From Propionibacteriaceae bacterium (lineage in GTDB: Bacteria; Actinomycetota; Actinomycetes; Propionibacteriales; Propionibacteriaceae): a stretch of DNA of 14,084 nt. Below the pieces are notes generated by a model that had not been told where the DNA came from, made no database searches, and saw only the letters and a list, made by a program, of their open reading frames with translations. The stretch spans positions 1-14,084 of the forward strand of contig DAIESZ010000321.1 of NCBI GenBank assembly GCA_027346035.1, given 5' to 3'. Made by a program: the position numbers and the translations under genes. Each line of letters starts with the position of its first letter. The stretch's first letter is position 1. Below are positions 7,024-14,084 of this stretch, piece by piece.

Positions 7024-7102
7024 CACCCCGGGTAGGAGTCGAACCTACGTCGCTAATCCTGATTCAAAGTCAGGCGGGCCCTGCCGACAGACCAACCGGG
7101 GT
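7024..7102 (-). tRNA. tRNA-Gln (anticodon TTG)
   Basis: The minus strand folds as a tRNA of about 79 bases. The acceptor stem ACCCCGG/CCGGGGT has 7 pairs with discriminator G. The anticodon stem CCTGA/TCAGG encloses the loop CTTTGAA, giving anticodon TTG (Gln). The T arm GTAGG-TTCGACT-CCTAC is canonical. The D arm is less regular (GGTC/GGCC around TGTCGGCAG) and the variable loop is 9 bases. No CCA is encoded. It sits 67 bases ahead of glmU on the same strand. The anticodon and T arm are clear; the D arm and variable region are less typical. Confidence 0.87.
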
Positions 7103-7135
7103 TCGCCGGGCGTTGCCGCACCCGGGTCGGCGTCC

Positions 7136-7141
7136 ACCCTA
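7136..7141 (-). promoter_or_regulatory. Possible -10 box for the tRNA-Gln gene
   Basis: TAGGGT on the minus strand fits the TANNNT pattern and would place transcription start about 27 bases before the tRNA. No convincing -35 box is seen 16-19 bases upstream, so this is weak. The rest of the 153-base gap to the TetR gene (7103-7255) shows no other clear signal. Confidence 0.3.
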
Positions 7142-7255
7142 CCGGTTCGGGGACTCGACCGCCCGGGTCACGAACGATGCCCGGTTCGTCCCCAACGGCG
7201 CCGGCCCCGGGGCAGGGCACGGCCCGCGACGCGCCGGGCGTGAGAGACTCGGCAC

Positions 7256-7930
7256 GTGAGTGAGCCGTCGCACCAGCCGAAGCCGTCACGCGTGCGGATG
7301 AGCAGTGCCGAGCGCCGGGAGCAACTCATCCGGGTCGCCCGCGGCCTGTTCGCCCAGCGCGGGTTCGAGGGCACCAGCGTCGAGGAGATCGCGGCCAGCG
7401 CCGACGTGAGCAAGCCGGTGGTCTACGAGCACTTCGGCGGCAAGGAGGGCCTGTACGCCGTGGTCGTCGACCGCGAGGTGCAGACGCTGCTGCACGCGAT
7501 CCGATCGGCCCTCACCGTGCCGCGGGCCGGCTCGCGCGAACTCATCGAACGCGGGGCGCTGGCCCTGCTCGACTACATCGACGAGCAGCCTGACGGCTTC
7601 CGCATCCTCGCCCGCGACTCGTCGGTCGGCTCGGGTGCGGGCTCGTTCGCGAGCATCCTCAGCGACATCGCCGGCCGGGTCGAGGACCTGCTCGCCGATC
7701 CGTTCGAACGCCACGGCTACAACCGGGAGTTCGCCGGGCTCTACGCGCAGGCACTGGTCGGCCTGGTCGCGATGGCCGGGCAGTCGTGGCTCGAGGCACG
7801 CACACCCGCCAAGGAGGAGGTGGCCGCCCATCTGGTCAACCTCGCGTGGAACGGGATGGCGAACCTCGAGGTGAGCCCGGCCCTGCGGGTGCGCGAGATC
7901 CCCACGCGCACCGGACGCCGACGGGCCTGA
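7256..7930 (+). CDS. TetR-family transcriptional regulator
   Basis: A 224-residue protein with a typical TetR N-terminus. After a short basic leader, residues 18-64 hold the three-helix DNA-binding unit (REQLIRVARGLFAQRGF, then TSVEEIAASADVSKPVVYEHF, then GGKEGLY). The remaining helices (about 75-210) would form the dimer and ligand pocket, with no ligand predictable. The start is GTG at 7256; no strong ribosome site precedes it, and ATG at 7298 is a possible alternative. It is divergent from tRNA-Gln and glmU. Mycobacterium tuberculosis also has a TetR-type gene (Rv1019) next to glmU, so this looks like a conserved neighbour. Its targets are unknown. It converges on a MarR-type gene, with 19 bases between the two stops. 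Confidence 0.92.
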   Translation: MSEPSHQPKPSRVRMSSAERREQLIRVARGLFAQRGFEGTSVEEIAASADVSKPVVYEHFGGKEGLYAVVVDREVQTLLHAIRSALTVPRAGSRELIERGALALLDYIDEQPDGFRILARDSSVGSGAGSFASILSDIAGRVEDLLADPFERHGYNREFAGLYAQALVGLVAMAGQSWLEARTPAKEEVAAHLVNLAWNGMANLEVSPALRVREIPTRTGRRRA

Positions 7931-7949
7931 GCAGACCCGATGCCGGGGA

Positions 7950-8465
7950 TCAGCTGACCCTGCTCAGCAGCGCCCTGAGGTCGCTGGCGAGCCGCTCGAT
8001 CCGGACGTCGTCGAGATCGCCGAGCAGTCGGCGTTCCGCGGCCAACAGGTCGCCCATCGCGGCGTCGACCGTCGCCCTGCCCTCGTCGGTGAGCTGCACC
8101 AGCACCACCCGCCGGTCGTCGGATGCCTGCTCGCGGGTGACGAGCCGGCGGGAGACGAGCCGGTCGACCCGGTTGGTCATGGTGCCGGAGGTGACGTGGG
8201 TGTCGCGGAGCAGTTGGCCGGGAGTGGCACGGTAGGGCTCACCGGCGCGCCGGAGTGCGGCGAGCACGTCGAACTCCCACGTCTCGAGGTCATGGGCGGC
8301 GTAGGCCCTGCGCCGGGCGGCGTCGAGGTAGAGCGACAGCCGGTGGATTCGCGACCACACGTGCATGGGAGCACTCGAGAGGTCGGGGCGTTCCCGCTGC
8401 CATGCCGCGACCAGCACGTCGACCTCGTCGCCGACGGGTCGGCCGGGTGCACCCTCGTCGCCCAT
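7950..8465 (-). CDS. MarR-family transcriptional regulator
   Basis: A 171-residue winged-helix regulator. The N-terminal helix that helps dimer formation (about 15-60) is followed by LETWEFDVLAALRRAG (60-75), the recognition region TPGQLLRDTHVTSGTMTNRVDRLVSRRLV (81-109, in parts) and the wing with SDDRRVVLVQLTDEG (115-129). This is the type found in many actinobacteria with a WEFDVLAALRR core. I chose the ATG at 8463-8465; a GTG at 8489 would add 8 residues and sit 3 bases after the ispE stop. Either way it is tightly placed behind ispE and is probably the last gene of the rsmI-tatD-rsmA-ispE run. Ligand and targets are unknown; it may respond to a small phenolic or organic acid, as family members often do. 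Confidence 0.9.
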   Translation of the reverse strand: MGDEGAPGRPVGDEVDVLVAAWQRERPDLSSAPMHVWSRIHRLSLYLDAARRRAYAAHDLETWEFDVLAALRRAGEPYRATPGQLLRDTHVTSGTMTNRVDRLVSRRLVTREQASDDRRVVLVQLTDEGRATVDAAMGDLLAAERRLLGDLDDVRIERLASDLRALLSRVS

Positions 8466-8492
8466 GACCCCAGTCAACCAGACACCCACCGT

Positions 8493-9413
8493 TCAGGTGA
8501 GCAGCTTGGCCCCCGGCACCGGACCGACGGCCACCCGGGTGGCCCGCACCTGCGGCAGGTGCGACAGGTCGGCTGCGAGGTTGAGGGCACGCGACTCGGT
8601 GGGGACGAGGAAGGCGCACGTGGGGCCCGATCCCGAGATCACCCCTCCGAGGGCGCCCCCCGCGAGGCCTCGCTCGAGGGTGCCCGCAAGTTCGGGACGC
8701 AGGTCGAGAGCGGCCGGTTGCAGGTCGTTGCGCAGTGTCCGGCCGAGCGCGGCGGCGTCCCCCACCGCCAAGGCGTTGAGCAGCGGGGGCGGGATCTCGG
8801 TGCCGGTGACCTGGCCGAGTTCGTCGAAGCGGCGGAACACGGTGGGAGTGCTCAACCCGCCGTGAGCGAAGGCGAGCACCCAGTGGTAGGTGCCGCGGGT
8901 GAGCAGCGCGAGCAGCCGGTCGCCCCGACGAGTACCGATGGCGGTGCCGCCGTGCAGCGGGAACGGCACGTCGGACCCGAGATCGGAGCCGAGCACCTGA
9001 AGGTCGTCGAGGGACTGGTCGAGGTCCCACAGCACCGAGCAGGCCAGCAGGGCGGCTGCCCCGTCGGCCGACCCCCCGGCCATGCCTCCGGCGACGGGGA
9101 TCGACTTGCGGATCGTCAGGTGGGCCCCCAGCCGGGGGTTGTCGCCGGCGAGCAGCCGGGCGGCCCGCAGCGCGAGGTTGGTGTCGTCGCCGGGCACGTC
9201 ATCGGCACCGTCGCCGGTGACCGTGACGCTGAAGTGTCCGGGACCGGCGTCGGTCGCGGTGATCTCGTCGTAGAGCGACACCGCCTGGAACGCCGTGCCC
9301 AACGGGTGGTAGCCGTCGGCACCCAGCGGTCCGACGCACAGGGCGAGGTTGATCTTGGCCGGCACCCGCACGCGGACGCTGGCCTGGCCGGTTGTCAAGT
9401 CGTCTGCCGCCAC
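8493..9413 (-). CDS. ispE: 4-diphosphocytidyl-2-C-methyl-D-erythritol kinase
   Basis: IspE phosphorylates CDP-methylerythritol with ATP in the MEP pathway to isoprenoids, in the cytoplasm. The 306-residue protein is of normal length and belongs to the GHMP kinases. It shows PAKINL (18-23), GYHPLGTAFQAVSLYDE (34-50, with the usual His36), the glycine-rich phosphate loop PVAGGMAGGSADGAA (106-120, with the catalytic Asp117), LGSDVPF (145-151) and the C-terminal GVISGSGPT motif. The start is GTG at 9411-9413, 34 bases after the rsmA stop; the ribosome site is weak. The rsmA-ispE order is common in actinobacteria and supports the call. Confidence 0.96.
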   Translation of the reverse strand: MAADDLTTGQASVRVRVPAKINLALCVGPLGADGYHPLGTAFQAVSLYDEITATDAGPGHFSVTVTGDGADDVPGDDTNLALRAARLLAGDNPRLGAHLTIRKSIPVAGGMAGGSADGAAALLACSVLWDLDQSLDDLQVLGSDLGSDVPFPLHGGTAIGTRRGDRLLALLTRGTYHWVLAFAHGGLSTPTVFRRFDELGQVTGTEIPPPLLNALAVGDAAALGRTLRNDLQPAALDLRPELAGTLERGLAGGALGGVISGSGPTCAFLVPTESRALNLAADLSHLPQVRATRVAVGPVPGAKLLT

Positions 9414-9447
9414 GCTCGCAGGCTAGCCGACGCCCGGAGCAGCCCGG

Positions 9448-10314
9448 TCAGTCGGCGGGGAGTTGGGCGGCGATCCGGGCGAAGTCCCCGACCGACAGCA
9501 CCTCCCCCCGCACCTGCGGGTCGATGCCCGCCGCCTCGATCGCCGCCGAGGCCGCGGCGCTTCCGCCGAACAGGCCCGACAGCGACGACCGGAGCATCTT
9601 GCGCCGCTGCTGGAAAGCGGCGTCGATGACGGTGAAGGTGGCATGACGGCTCACGGGCGCTCCGCCGGGGCCGACGACGCCGGGCGGGTCGCGGCGCACG
9701 ATCCGCACCAGTCCCGACTCGACGTTCGGCACGGGCCAGAACACGGCCGACGGCACCGTACCGACCCGGGTGGCCGCCGCGAACCAGGCCATCTTCGTGC
9801 TCGGCACGCCGTACACCTTCGACCCGGGCGGGGAGACCAGGCGGTCGGCCACCTCGAGCTGCACCATCACCAGGCCCGTTCGCCACGTGTCGAAGGTGCT
9901 CAGCAGGTGCACCAGCACGGGCACCGACACGTTGTAGGGCAGGTTCGCCACCACCGCGGTCGGGGCTGGACCGGGCAGTGCGGTGACGGCCAGGGCGTCC
10001 GATTCGACGACCCGCAGCCGGTCGGACGCCTCCGGCATCCGCTCGGCGACCGTGAGTGGCAGACGGCGGGCCAGCGACGGCTCGATCTCGATGGCGGTGA
10101 CCTGGGCCCCGGTTTCGAGCAGCCCGAGCGTCAGCGAGCCGAGCCCCGGGCCCACCTCGACGACCACGTCGTCGGGGCCCACCCCGCTGAGCGCGACGAT
10201 CCGTCGCACCGTGTTCGGGTCGTGGACGAAGTTCTGCCCGCGCTGCTTGGTGGGTCGCAGGTCGAGGTCGGCGGCGAGCGCCCGGATCGTCCGCGGGTCG
10301 AGCAGACCGCTCAT
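9448..10314 (-). CDS. rsmA: 16S rRNA (adenine1518-N6/adenine1519-N6)-dimethyltransferase
   Basis: RsmA (KsgA) dimethylates two adjacent adenines near the 3' end of 16S rRNA, using S-adenosylmethionine, late in small-subunit assembly. The 288-residue protein carries the N-terminal GQNFVHD (26-32), the SAM-binding [11 protein letters not shown] (52-62), and the catalytic NLPYNVS (124-130), followed by VQLEVADRL (151-159). The C-terminal part keeps the [13 protein letters not shown] segment. The start at ATG 10312-10314 overlaps the tatD stop as ATGA, so the two are likely translationally coupled; 30 upstream codons in frame are Arg/Pro-rich and lie inside tatD, so I left them out. Confidence 0.97.
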   Translation of the reverse strand: MSGLLDPRTIRALAADLDLRPTKQRGQNFVHDPNTVRRIVALSGVGPDDVVVEVGPGLGSLTLGLLETGAQVTAIEIEPSLARRLPLTVAERMPEASDRLRVVESDALAVTALPGPAPTAVVANLPYNVSVPVLVHLLSTFDTWRTGLVMVQLEVADRLVSPPGSKVYGVPSTKMAWFAAATRVGTVPSAVFWPVPNVESGLVRIVRRDPPGVVGPGGAPVSRHATFTVIDAAFQQRRKMLRSSLSGLFGGSAAASAAIEAAGIDPQVRGEVLSVGDFARIAAQLPAD

Positions 10315-11210
10315 CGGTGCGGCTCCGGCAGTGGCACGACGGCGTCCGGATGCCCCCACGGGCCGCCGAACGCGGCGTGGGTGTTGGCGAGCAGCGCCTC
10401 GCACACCTCGTCGAGCGGACGCCGCAGCTGCTCGGCGACGAACCGCACGAGGTACGGCACGAGGTAGGGGGCGTTCGGGCGTCCGCGCACCGGCACGGGT
10501 GTGAGATACGGGGCGTCGGTCTCGACGAGGATCCGGTCGAGCGGCACCACCTGCAGCGCCTCGCGGAGGGTCGCCGCGCTGGTGAAGGTGACCACGCCGG
10601 GGAAGCTGAGCCAGGCACCGCGGTCGAGGAACTGGCGAGCGACCGCGGCATCGCCGCTGAACGAGTGCATCACCACCCGGCGGGCGGGCGGCTCGGCGTC
10701 GAGCACGGCCAGCACGTCGTCGTGGGCGTCGCGGTCGTGGATGACCAGGGTGAGCTGGTGCCGGCGGGCGATGTCGATGTGGCGGGCGAAGCTGTGCCGC
10801 TGCACCGCCTGGGCGAGTGGGTCGGTGGTGCGGTAGTAGTCGAGCCCGGTCTCCCCGACGGCCCGCACCTGCGGGCCGCGCCCGGCGAGTTCGTCGATCC
10901 GGGCGATCATCGCGTCGAGGTCGTCACCGGCCCGGGCGGCGTCGTTGGGATGGATCGCCACCGACGCGATCACCTCCGGACGCCGCTCGGCGAGCGCCAC
11001 GGCATACTCCGACCCCTCCACGTCGCAGCCGACCTGCACGAACCCCGCGATCCCCACGGACGCCGCCAGCGCCAGCGACGTGTCGGGGTCGAGACCCGAG
11101 CGCTCCTCGGTCGTGTCGGCGTGGGTGTGCGAGTCGATGACCACCGAGGGCAGCGGCTCGGGTGGCGCCGGCAGGTTCCGGCGTTCGAGCAGGCCGAGGG
11201 GGTGGATCAT
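10311..11210 (-). CDS. tatD: TatD-family metal-dependent DNase
   Basis: A 299-residue TIM-barrel hydrolase of the TatD family, which has 3'-5' exonuclease activity on DNA and uses two metal ions. Metal and active-site residues are all visible: HTH at 28-30, Glu120 in GETGLDYYR, His158 in IHDRDAHDD, His182 in MHSFSGD, and Asp232 in [10 protein letters not shown]. The ATG at 11208-11210 overlaps the rsmI stop as ATGA and has AGGAAGG 7 bases upstream. The frame is open for 92 more codons, but they lie over rsmI and are Arg/Gly-rich. It keeps the tatD-rsmA link seen in other actinobacteria, although rpfB is not between them here. Confidence 0.95.
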   Translation of the reverse strand: MIHPLGLLERRNLPAPPEPLPSVVIDSHTHADTTEERSGLDPDTSLALAASVGIAGFVQVGCDVEGSEYAVALAERRPEVIASVAIHPNDAARAGDDLDAMIARIDELAGRGPQVRAVGETGLDYYRTTDPLAQAVQRHSFARHIDIARRHQLTLVIHDRDAHDDVLAVLDAEPPARRVVMHSFSGDAAVARQFLDRGAWLSFPGVVTFTSAATLREALQVVPLDRILVETDAPYLTPVPVRGRPNAPYLVPYLVRFVAEQLRRPLDEVCEALLANTHAAFGGPWGHPDAVVPLPEPHR

Positions 11211-12154
11211 TGGTTTGCCTTCCTCTGGTCGAGGGCCGCCTGGTACAGCCGCTTGCGGTTCATGCCGGTGTCGGTGGCCACCTCGGCGACCGCCTGGGAA
11301 AGTTTCATGCCCCCCTCGACCCGGGCGTGCACCAGGGTCAGGGCGTCGGCGGCGTCCGGGAGGCTCGCGTCGGCACCCGCGATGACGACGGTCACCTCGC
11401 CCCGCACGCCCTCCGAGGCCCACTCGCTCAGGTCCGCCAGCGTGCCCCGCCGAACCTGCTCGTGCGGCTTGGACAGCTCCCGGCACACGGCGGCCGAGCG
11501 GTCGGCGCCCAGTGCCCCGGCCGCGTCGGCGAGGAAGGCGGCGAGCCGGTGCGGCGCCTCGAAGAACACCATCGTGCGCGGTTCGGACGCCAGCGAGGCG
11601 AGGTGGCGGCGGCGCTCCCCCGGCTTGCGGGGCACGAACCCCTCGAAGCAGAACCGGTCGACCGGCAGGCCGGAGACGGCGAGGGCGGTGAGCACGGCCG
11701 ACGGCCCCGGCACCGAGGTGACCTCGACCCCGGCGTCGAGTGCGGCCCGCACGAGCCGGTAGCCGGGGTCCGACACCGAGGGCATGCCGGCGTCGGTGGC
11801 GACGACCACGCTGCGACCCGCGAGGCAGGCCTCGACGAGTCGTGGGGTGCGTTCGGCCTCGTTGCCGTCGAAGAAACTCACGACGTGCGCACCGGTGGTG
11901 ACGCCGAGGCGGAGCAGCAGCGTGTGCAGCCGGCGGGTGTCCTCTGCGGCGATGACGTCGGCGTGCTCGAGGGCGTGACGCAGTGCGGTGGACGCGTCGA
12001 GCCGGTCGCCGATCGGCGTCGCGGCGAGCACGACCCGGCCCGTGCCGTCGGGGGCGATGAGCCGGGCCCGCAGCCGGGGATCGTCGGGCACCGCGTCGCC
12101 GACCCCGTCCGGGGGGCCGTCGGCGTCCGGGGTCGGTTCGGTGTCGTGATTCAC
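11207..12154 (-). CDS. rsmI: 16S rRNA (cytidine1402-2'-O)-methyltransferase
   Basis: RsmI methylates the ribose of C1402 in the decoding centre of 16S rRNA, using S-adenosylmethionine. The tetrapyrrole-methylase fold starts at GRVVLAATPIGDRLDAS (about 39-55), continues with EDTRR (71-75), then TDAGMPSVSDPG and VPGPSAVLTALAVSGLP, and ends in a C-terminal helical part (KLSQAVAEVA ... MNRKRLYQAALDQR). The first 38 residues are an acidic, Pro-rich tail. The start is uncertain: I used GTG at 12152-12154 (315 residues), which sits 6 bases after a CACAAT box and so may be leaderless; GTG at 12178 would give 323. GAGGAG directly abuts the chosen GTG, too close to act normally. Confidence 0.93.
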   Translation of the reverse strand: MNHDTEPTPDADGPPDGVGDAVPDDPRLRARLIAPDGTGRVVLAATPIGDRLDASTALRHALEHADVIAAEDTRRLHTLLLRLGVTTGAHVVSFFDGNEAERTPRLVEACLAGRSVVVATDAGMPSVSDPGYRLVRAALDAGVEVTSVPGPSAVLTALAVSGLPVDRFCFEGFVPRKPGERRRHLASLASEPRTMVFFEAPHRLAAFLADAAGALGADRSAAVCRELSKPHEQVRRGTLADLSEWASEGVRGEVTVVIAGADASLPDAADALTLVHARVEGGMKLSQAVAEVATDTGMNRKRLYQAALDQRKANQ

Positions 12155-12160
12155 CTCCTC

Positions 12161-12166
12161 ATTGTG
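12161..12166 (-). promoter_or_regulatory. Possible -10 box of rsmI, giving a leaderless mRNA
   Basis: On the minus strand CACAAT matches 4 of 6 consensus positions of a -10 box. Transcription would start 7 bases on, at 12154, the first base of the proposed GTG start of rsmI. No good -35 box is seen. If rsmI starts at 12178 instead, this assignment fails. Confidence 0.35.
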
Positions 12167-12191
12167 ACCGACCCGCACCGAACCCCGCCCC

Positions 12192-12197
12192 TACACT
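12192..12197 (+). promoter_or_regulatory. -10 box of pmt, probable leaderless mRNA
   Basis: TACACT fits the TANNNT pattern and ends 7 bases before the GTG at 12205, so transcription should begin at or next to the start codon. No Shine-Dalgarno sequence exists in the C-rich stretch between them. A clear -35 box was not found. Confidence 0.55.
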
Positions 12198-12204
12198 GGG
12201 CCCC

Positions 12205-13878
12205 GTGACTGCACCGGAGGTGGATGCCGCTGGCCAACGGCGTGGGCGGGCGGGGCGTCCGCTGGTGGGGCCGAGCGCGCTCGAATTGCTCGACGACGGC
12301 CGCCAACTCACCGACCGGTGGCAGGCCTGGCTGGTCACCATCGTCATCTCGGCGCTCGCGTTCGCCATCCGGATCATCAACATCCAGCGTCCCGGCTACC
12401 TGATCTTCGACGAGACCTACTACCCCAAGGACGCCTGGACGCTGCTGCACCTCGGCTACGAGGCGAACTGGCCCGACCCGCTGAAGATCGCCAACCCGTC
12501 GATCGCCAGCGGACACCCGAACGTCTATGCCACCCCCTCGCTGGGGTTCACACCCGGCCCCGAGTTCGTCGTGCACCCGCAGCTCGGCAAGTGGTTCATC
12601 GCCCTGGGCGAGTGGGCGTTCGGCATGAACTCGTTCGGCTGGCGGTTCCCCTCGCTGGTCGCGGGCACGATCATGATCGGCGCGACGATCATGCTGGCAC
12701 GGCGCCTCTCCCGATCCACGATGATCGGTGCGCTGGCCGGCATTCTGCTCACCTTCGACGGACTGCAGTTCGCGATGAGCCGGATCGGGCTGCTCGACAT
12801 CTTCCAGGGCACACTTCTTGTCATCGCGGTCGCCTTCGCGGTGCGTGACCGCGACTGGTTCCGGCACAAGCTGGCCGATCATCTGAGGGCCCACAACCTC
12901 ACCGATCTCGGCGGCGCGTTCGGCCCGGCGCTCCTGTGGCGCCCGTGGCGGCTCGCCGCCGGCTTCACGTTCGGCCTCGCCTGCGGGGTGAAGTGGAACT
13001 CCGTGTTCGTGCTGGCCTCTTTCGGGATCCTCAGCGTGCTGTGGGACCGCGCCGCCCGCCACCTGGCGGGGGCTGGACGCCGCTCCTGGTGGGCGCTGCT
13101 GCGCGACGGCCTGCCGGCGTTCGTCATGCTGGTCGTCGTCGCGCTGGTGACCTACATCGCCACCTGGACGAGTTGGCTGGTGACCACGGGCGGCTGGGAC
13201 CGCCAGTGGGGAGCGACTCCGGCGTCCGGCGCCTCGATCATGGCCCGGCACCACGACTGGCTGGTGGCCCATTTCGGGGCCCCGCTGGCCTCGTTGATGT
13301 ACTACCACTACCAGATCTACGAGTTTCAGACCGGCAGCTACATGGCGTCGCAGACTCACGTCTACAACGCCAACCCGGCCGGCTGGCTGATGATGGTGCG
13401 GGTCATCGGGCTGGACGCCGTCAACGGCATCAAGCCCGGGGTCGACGGATGCACGGCGGTCAACGACACCTGCCTGCGGGTGATCTCGGGGGCCGGCACG
13501 CCCGTGCTGTGGTGGATGGCGGCGATCGCCCTGGTCGCCGCGCTCGTGCTCTGGCTGACCGCCCGCGACTGGCGGGTGGTCGCGCCCATCGTCGCCGCGT
13601 TCAGCACCTGGATCCCCTGGTTCCACTACGACGACCGGCCCGTGTTCTTCTTCTACGCGATCTGCATCATCCCGTTCACCGTCATCGTGCTGGCGATGAT
13701 GATGGGACGCATCATCGGGCCGTCCGATGGACCCCACCGCAAACGCAATGCGCTGATCGTCGGCGGGTTCGTCTCGCTCGTGGTGCTGGACTTCGCGTTC
13801 ATCTACCCGATCCTCACCGACCAGCTGCTCACCCGGCACCAGTGGCTGCTGCGGATGTGGTTCCCCAGCTGGATCTAG
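12205..13878 (+). CDS. pmt: Polyprenyl-phosphate-mannose protein O-mannosyltransferase (GT39)
   Basis: This multi-pass membrane enzyme moves mannose from polyprenyl-phosphate-mannose to Ser/Thr of exported proteins. The 557-residue length and layout fit actinobacterial Pmt. A cytoplasmic tail (1-40) leads into the first membrane segment (about 42-60). The external loop then carries the essential acidic pair Asp69-Glu70 in FDETYYPKDAW, and HPQLGKWFIALGEW follows (124-137). LSRSTMIGALAGILLTFDGLQFAMSRIGLLDIF, in parts, marks the central GT39 core, and CGVKWNSVF is also typical. At least nine hydrophobic segments are visible. The GTG at 12205 seems to be read from a leaderless mRNA. It is divergent from rsmI, as in M. 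tuberculosis (Rv1002c/Rv1003). Its stop interlocks with that of the next gene. Confidence 0.95.
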   Translation: MTAPEVDAAGQRRGRAGRPLVGPSALELLDDGRQLTDRWQAWLVTIVISALAFAIRIINIQRPGYLIFDETYYPKDAWTLLHLGYEANWPDPLKIANPSIASGHPNVYATPSLGFTPGPEFVVHPQLGKWFIALGEWAFGMNSFGWRFPSLVAGTIMIGATIMLARRLSRSTMIGALAGILLTFDGLQFAMSRIGLLDIFQGTLLVIAVAFAVRDRDWFRHKLADHLRAHNLTDLGGAFGPALLWRPWRLAAGFTFGLACGVKWNSVFVLASFGILSVLWDRAARHLAGAGRRSWWALLRDGLPAFVMLVVVALVTYIATWTSWLVTTGGWDRQWGATPASGASIMARHHDWLVAHFGAPLASLMYYHYQIYEFQTGSYMASQTHVYNANPAGWLMMVRVIGLDAVNGIKPGVDGCTAVNDTCLRVISGAGTPVLWWMAAIALVAALVLWLTARDWRVVAPIVAAFSTWIPWFHYDDRPVFFFYAICIIPFTVIVLAMMMGRIIGPSDGPHRKRNALIVGGFVSLVVLDFAFIYPILTDQLLTRHQWLLRMWFPSWI

Positions 13879-14084
13879 CCGAGCGCGCGCGGCCGGGTCG
13901 ACCCGGCGGCGAACAGAGTGGCCAGGACCACGACCAACACGACGCCGATGGCGTGGCGAAGTCCGACGCGTTGACCGAGGAAGCCGAGCAGCGGCGGCCC
14001 GATGAGGAAGGCGGAGTAGCCGGCGGTGGCCACGAAGCCCGCCCGTCGGGCGGCGTGACGAGGATCCTCCCCGGACGCGGACAG
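13875..14084 (-). CDS. MFS transporter, C-terminal part (cut by window edge)
   Basis: I translated the minus strand by hand: the last 69 codons of a gene that continues past 14084. The peptide contains ARRAGFVATAGYSAFLIGPP, then LLGFLGQRVGLRHAIG, then a hydrophobic run VVLVVVLATLF and a short basic tail. This is the pattern of the last two membrane helices of a 12-helix major-facilitator transporter, with the conserved GYxAFLIGPPxxG seen in one MFS subfamily. The stop TAG (13875-13877) lies inside the stop of pmt on the other strand. The substrate cannot be told from this fragment. Confidence 0.75.
   Translation of the reverse strand: MSASGEDPRHAARRAGFVATAGYSAFLIGPPLLGFLGQRVGLRHAIGVVLVVVLATLFAAGSTRPRALG

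Noticed and set aside
4424..7259. Long plus-strand open frames (4424-5806 and 5562-7259) opposite lacI, prs and glmU
   Set aside because: They are rich in Arg, Gly, His, Asp and Val and match no family, as expected for the antisense of GC-rich genes. The minus-strand proteins carry clear family motifs over the same bases.
8196..9629. 477-codon plus-strand open frame opposite marR and ispE
   Set aside because: Antisense shadow: the minus strand encodes intact MarR and IspE motifs, and the plus-strand product has no domain.
12152..12163. Three-codon frame ATGAGGAGGTGA ahead of rsmI as a regulatory leader peptide
   Set aside because: Too short to carry information and easily explained by a purine-rich ribosome-site-like stretch; mentioned only within the start-site finding.
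12151..13839. 562-codon minus-strand open frame opposite pmt
   Set aside because: Composition is low-complexity (His, Asp, Glu, Arg, Gln), with no recognisable domain; pmt on the plus strand has the GT39 motifs and membrane segments.
1..14084. CRISPR arrays, insertion sequences, phage genes, att sites or a novel defence system
   Set aside because: No regularly spaced repeats, transposase or integrase motifs, or toxin/nuclease clusters were seen; every larger stretch is taken by a recognisable metabolic, transport or regulatory gene.

Overview
This window is high-GC DNA with GTG starts and actinobacterial gene families. The block pmt / rsmI-tatD-rsmA-ispE ... tetR / tRNA-Gln-glmU-prs resembles the layout known from mycobacteria and other Actinomycetota. 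The missing rpfB and the overall style suggest a propionibacterium-like or related actinomycete, but that placement is inference. No phage, insertion sequence, transposase or CRISPR array is visible.

Left part (about 1-4700, all minus strand): a carbohydrate-uptake locus. In transcription order it holds a LacI-family repressor, a lipoprotein sugar-binding protein, two MalF/MalG-type permeases, and the start of a GH130-like glycosidase/phosphorylase gene that runs off the left edge. A clear promoter (TTGCCG-17 nt-TAGGTT) followed by a perfect 16-bp palindrome, ACCGAAACGTTTCGGT, sits just before the binding-protein gene and is probably the repressor's operator. Three stem-loops lie between the binding-protein and first permease genes. 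No ATPase gene is present, so a shared ATPase encoded elsewhere is expected. The GH130-like gene suggests a mannoside-type substrate.

Middle (4709-7102, minus strand): prs (PRPP synthetase) and glmU, preceded by a tRNA-Gln(TTG). The glmU product is only 402 residues. Its uridylyltransferase domain is intact, but the left-handed beta-helix stops early and the acetyltransferase catalytic residues are replaced or missing. This is the most unusual feature of the window.

Right-middle (7256-12154): a TetR-family regulator on the plus strand converges on a minus-strand run in the order rsmI, tatD, rsmA, ispE, marR. The first three genes overlap by ATGA. The run supplies two 16S rRNA methyltransferases (RsmI, RsmA), a TatD nuclease, the IspE kinase of the MEP isoprenoid pathway, and a MarR-type regulator.

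Right end (12205-14084): pmt, a GT39 protein O-mannosyltransferase, is divergent from rsmI and probably read from a leaderless mRNA. It converges on the 3' end of an MFS transporter gene, and the two stop codons interlock in one CTAG. No gene-free stretch exceeds 300 bases; the longest gap is the 153-base tRNA-tetR region.
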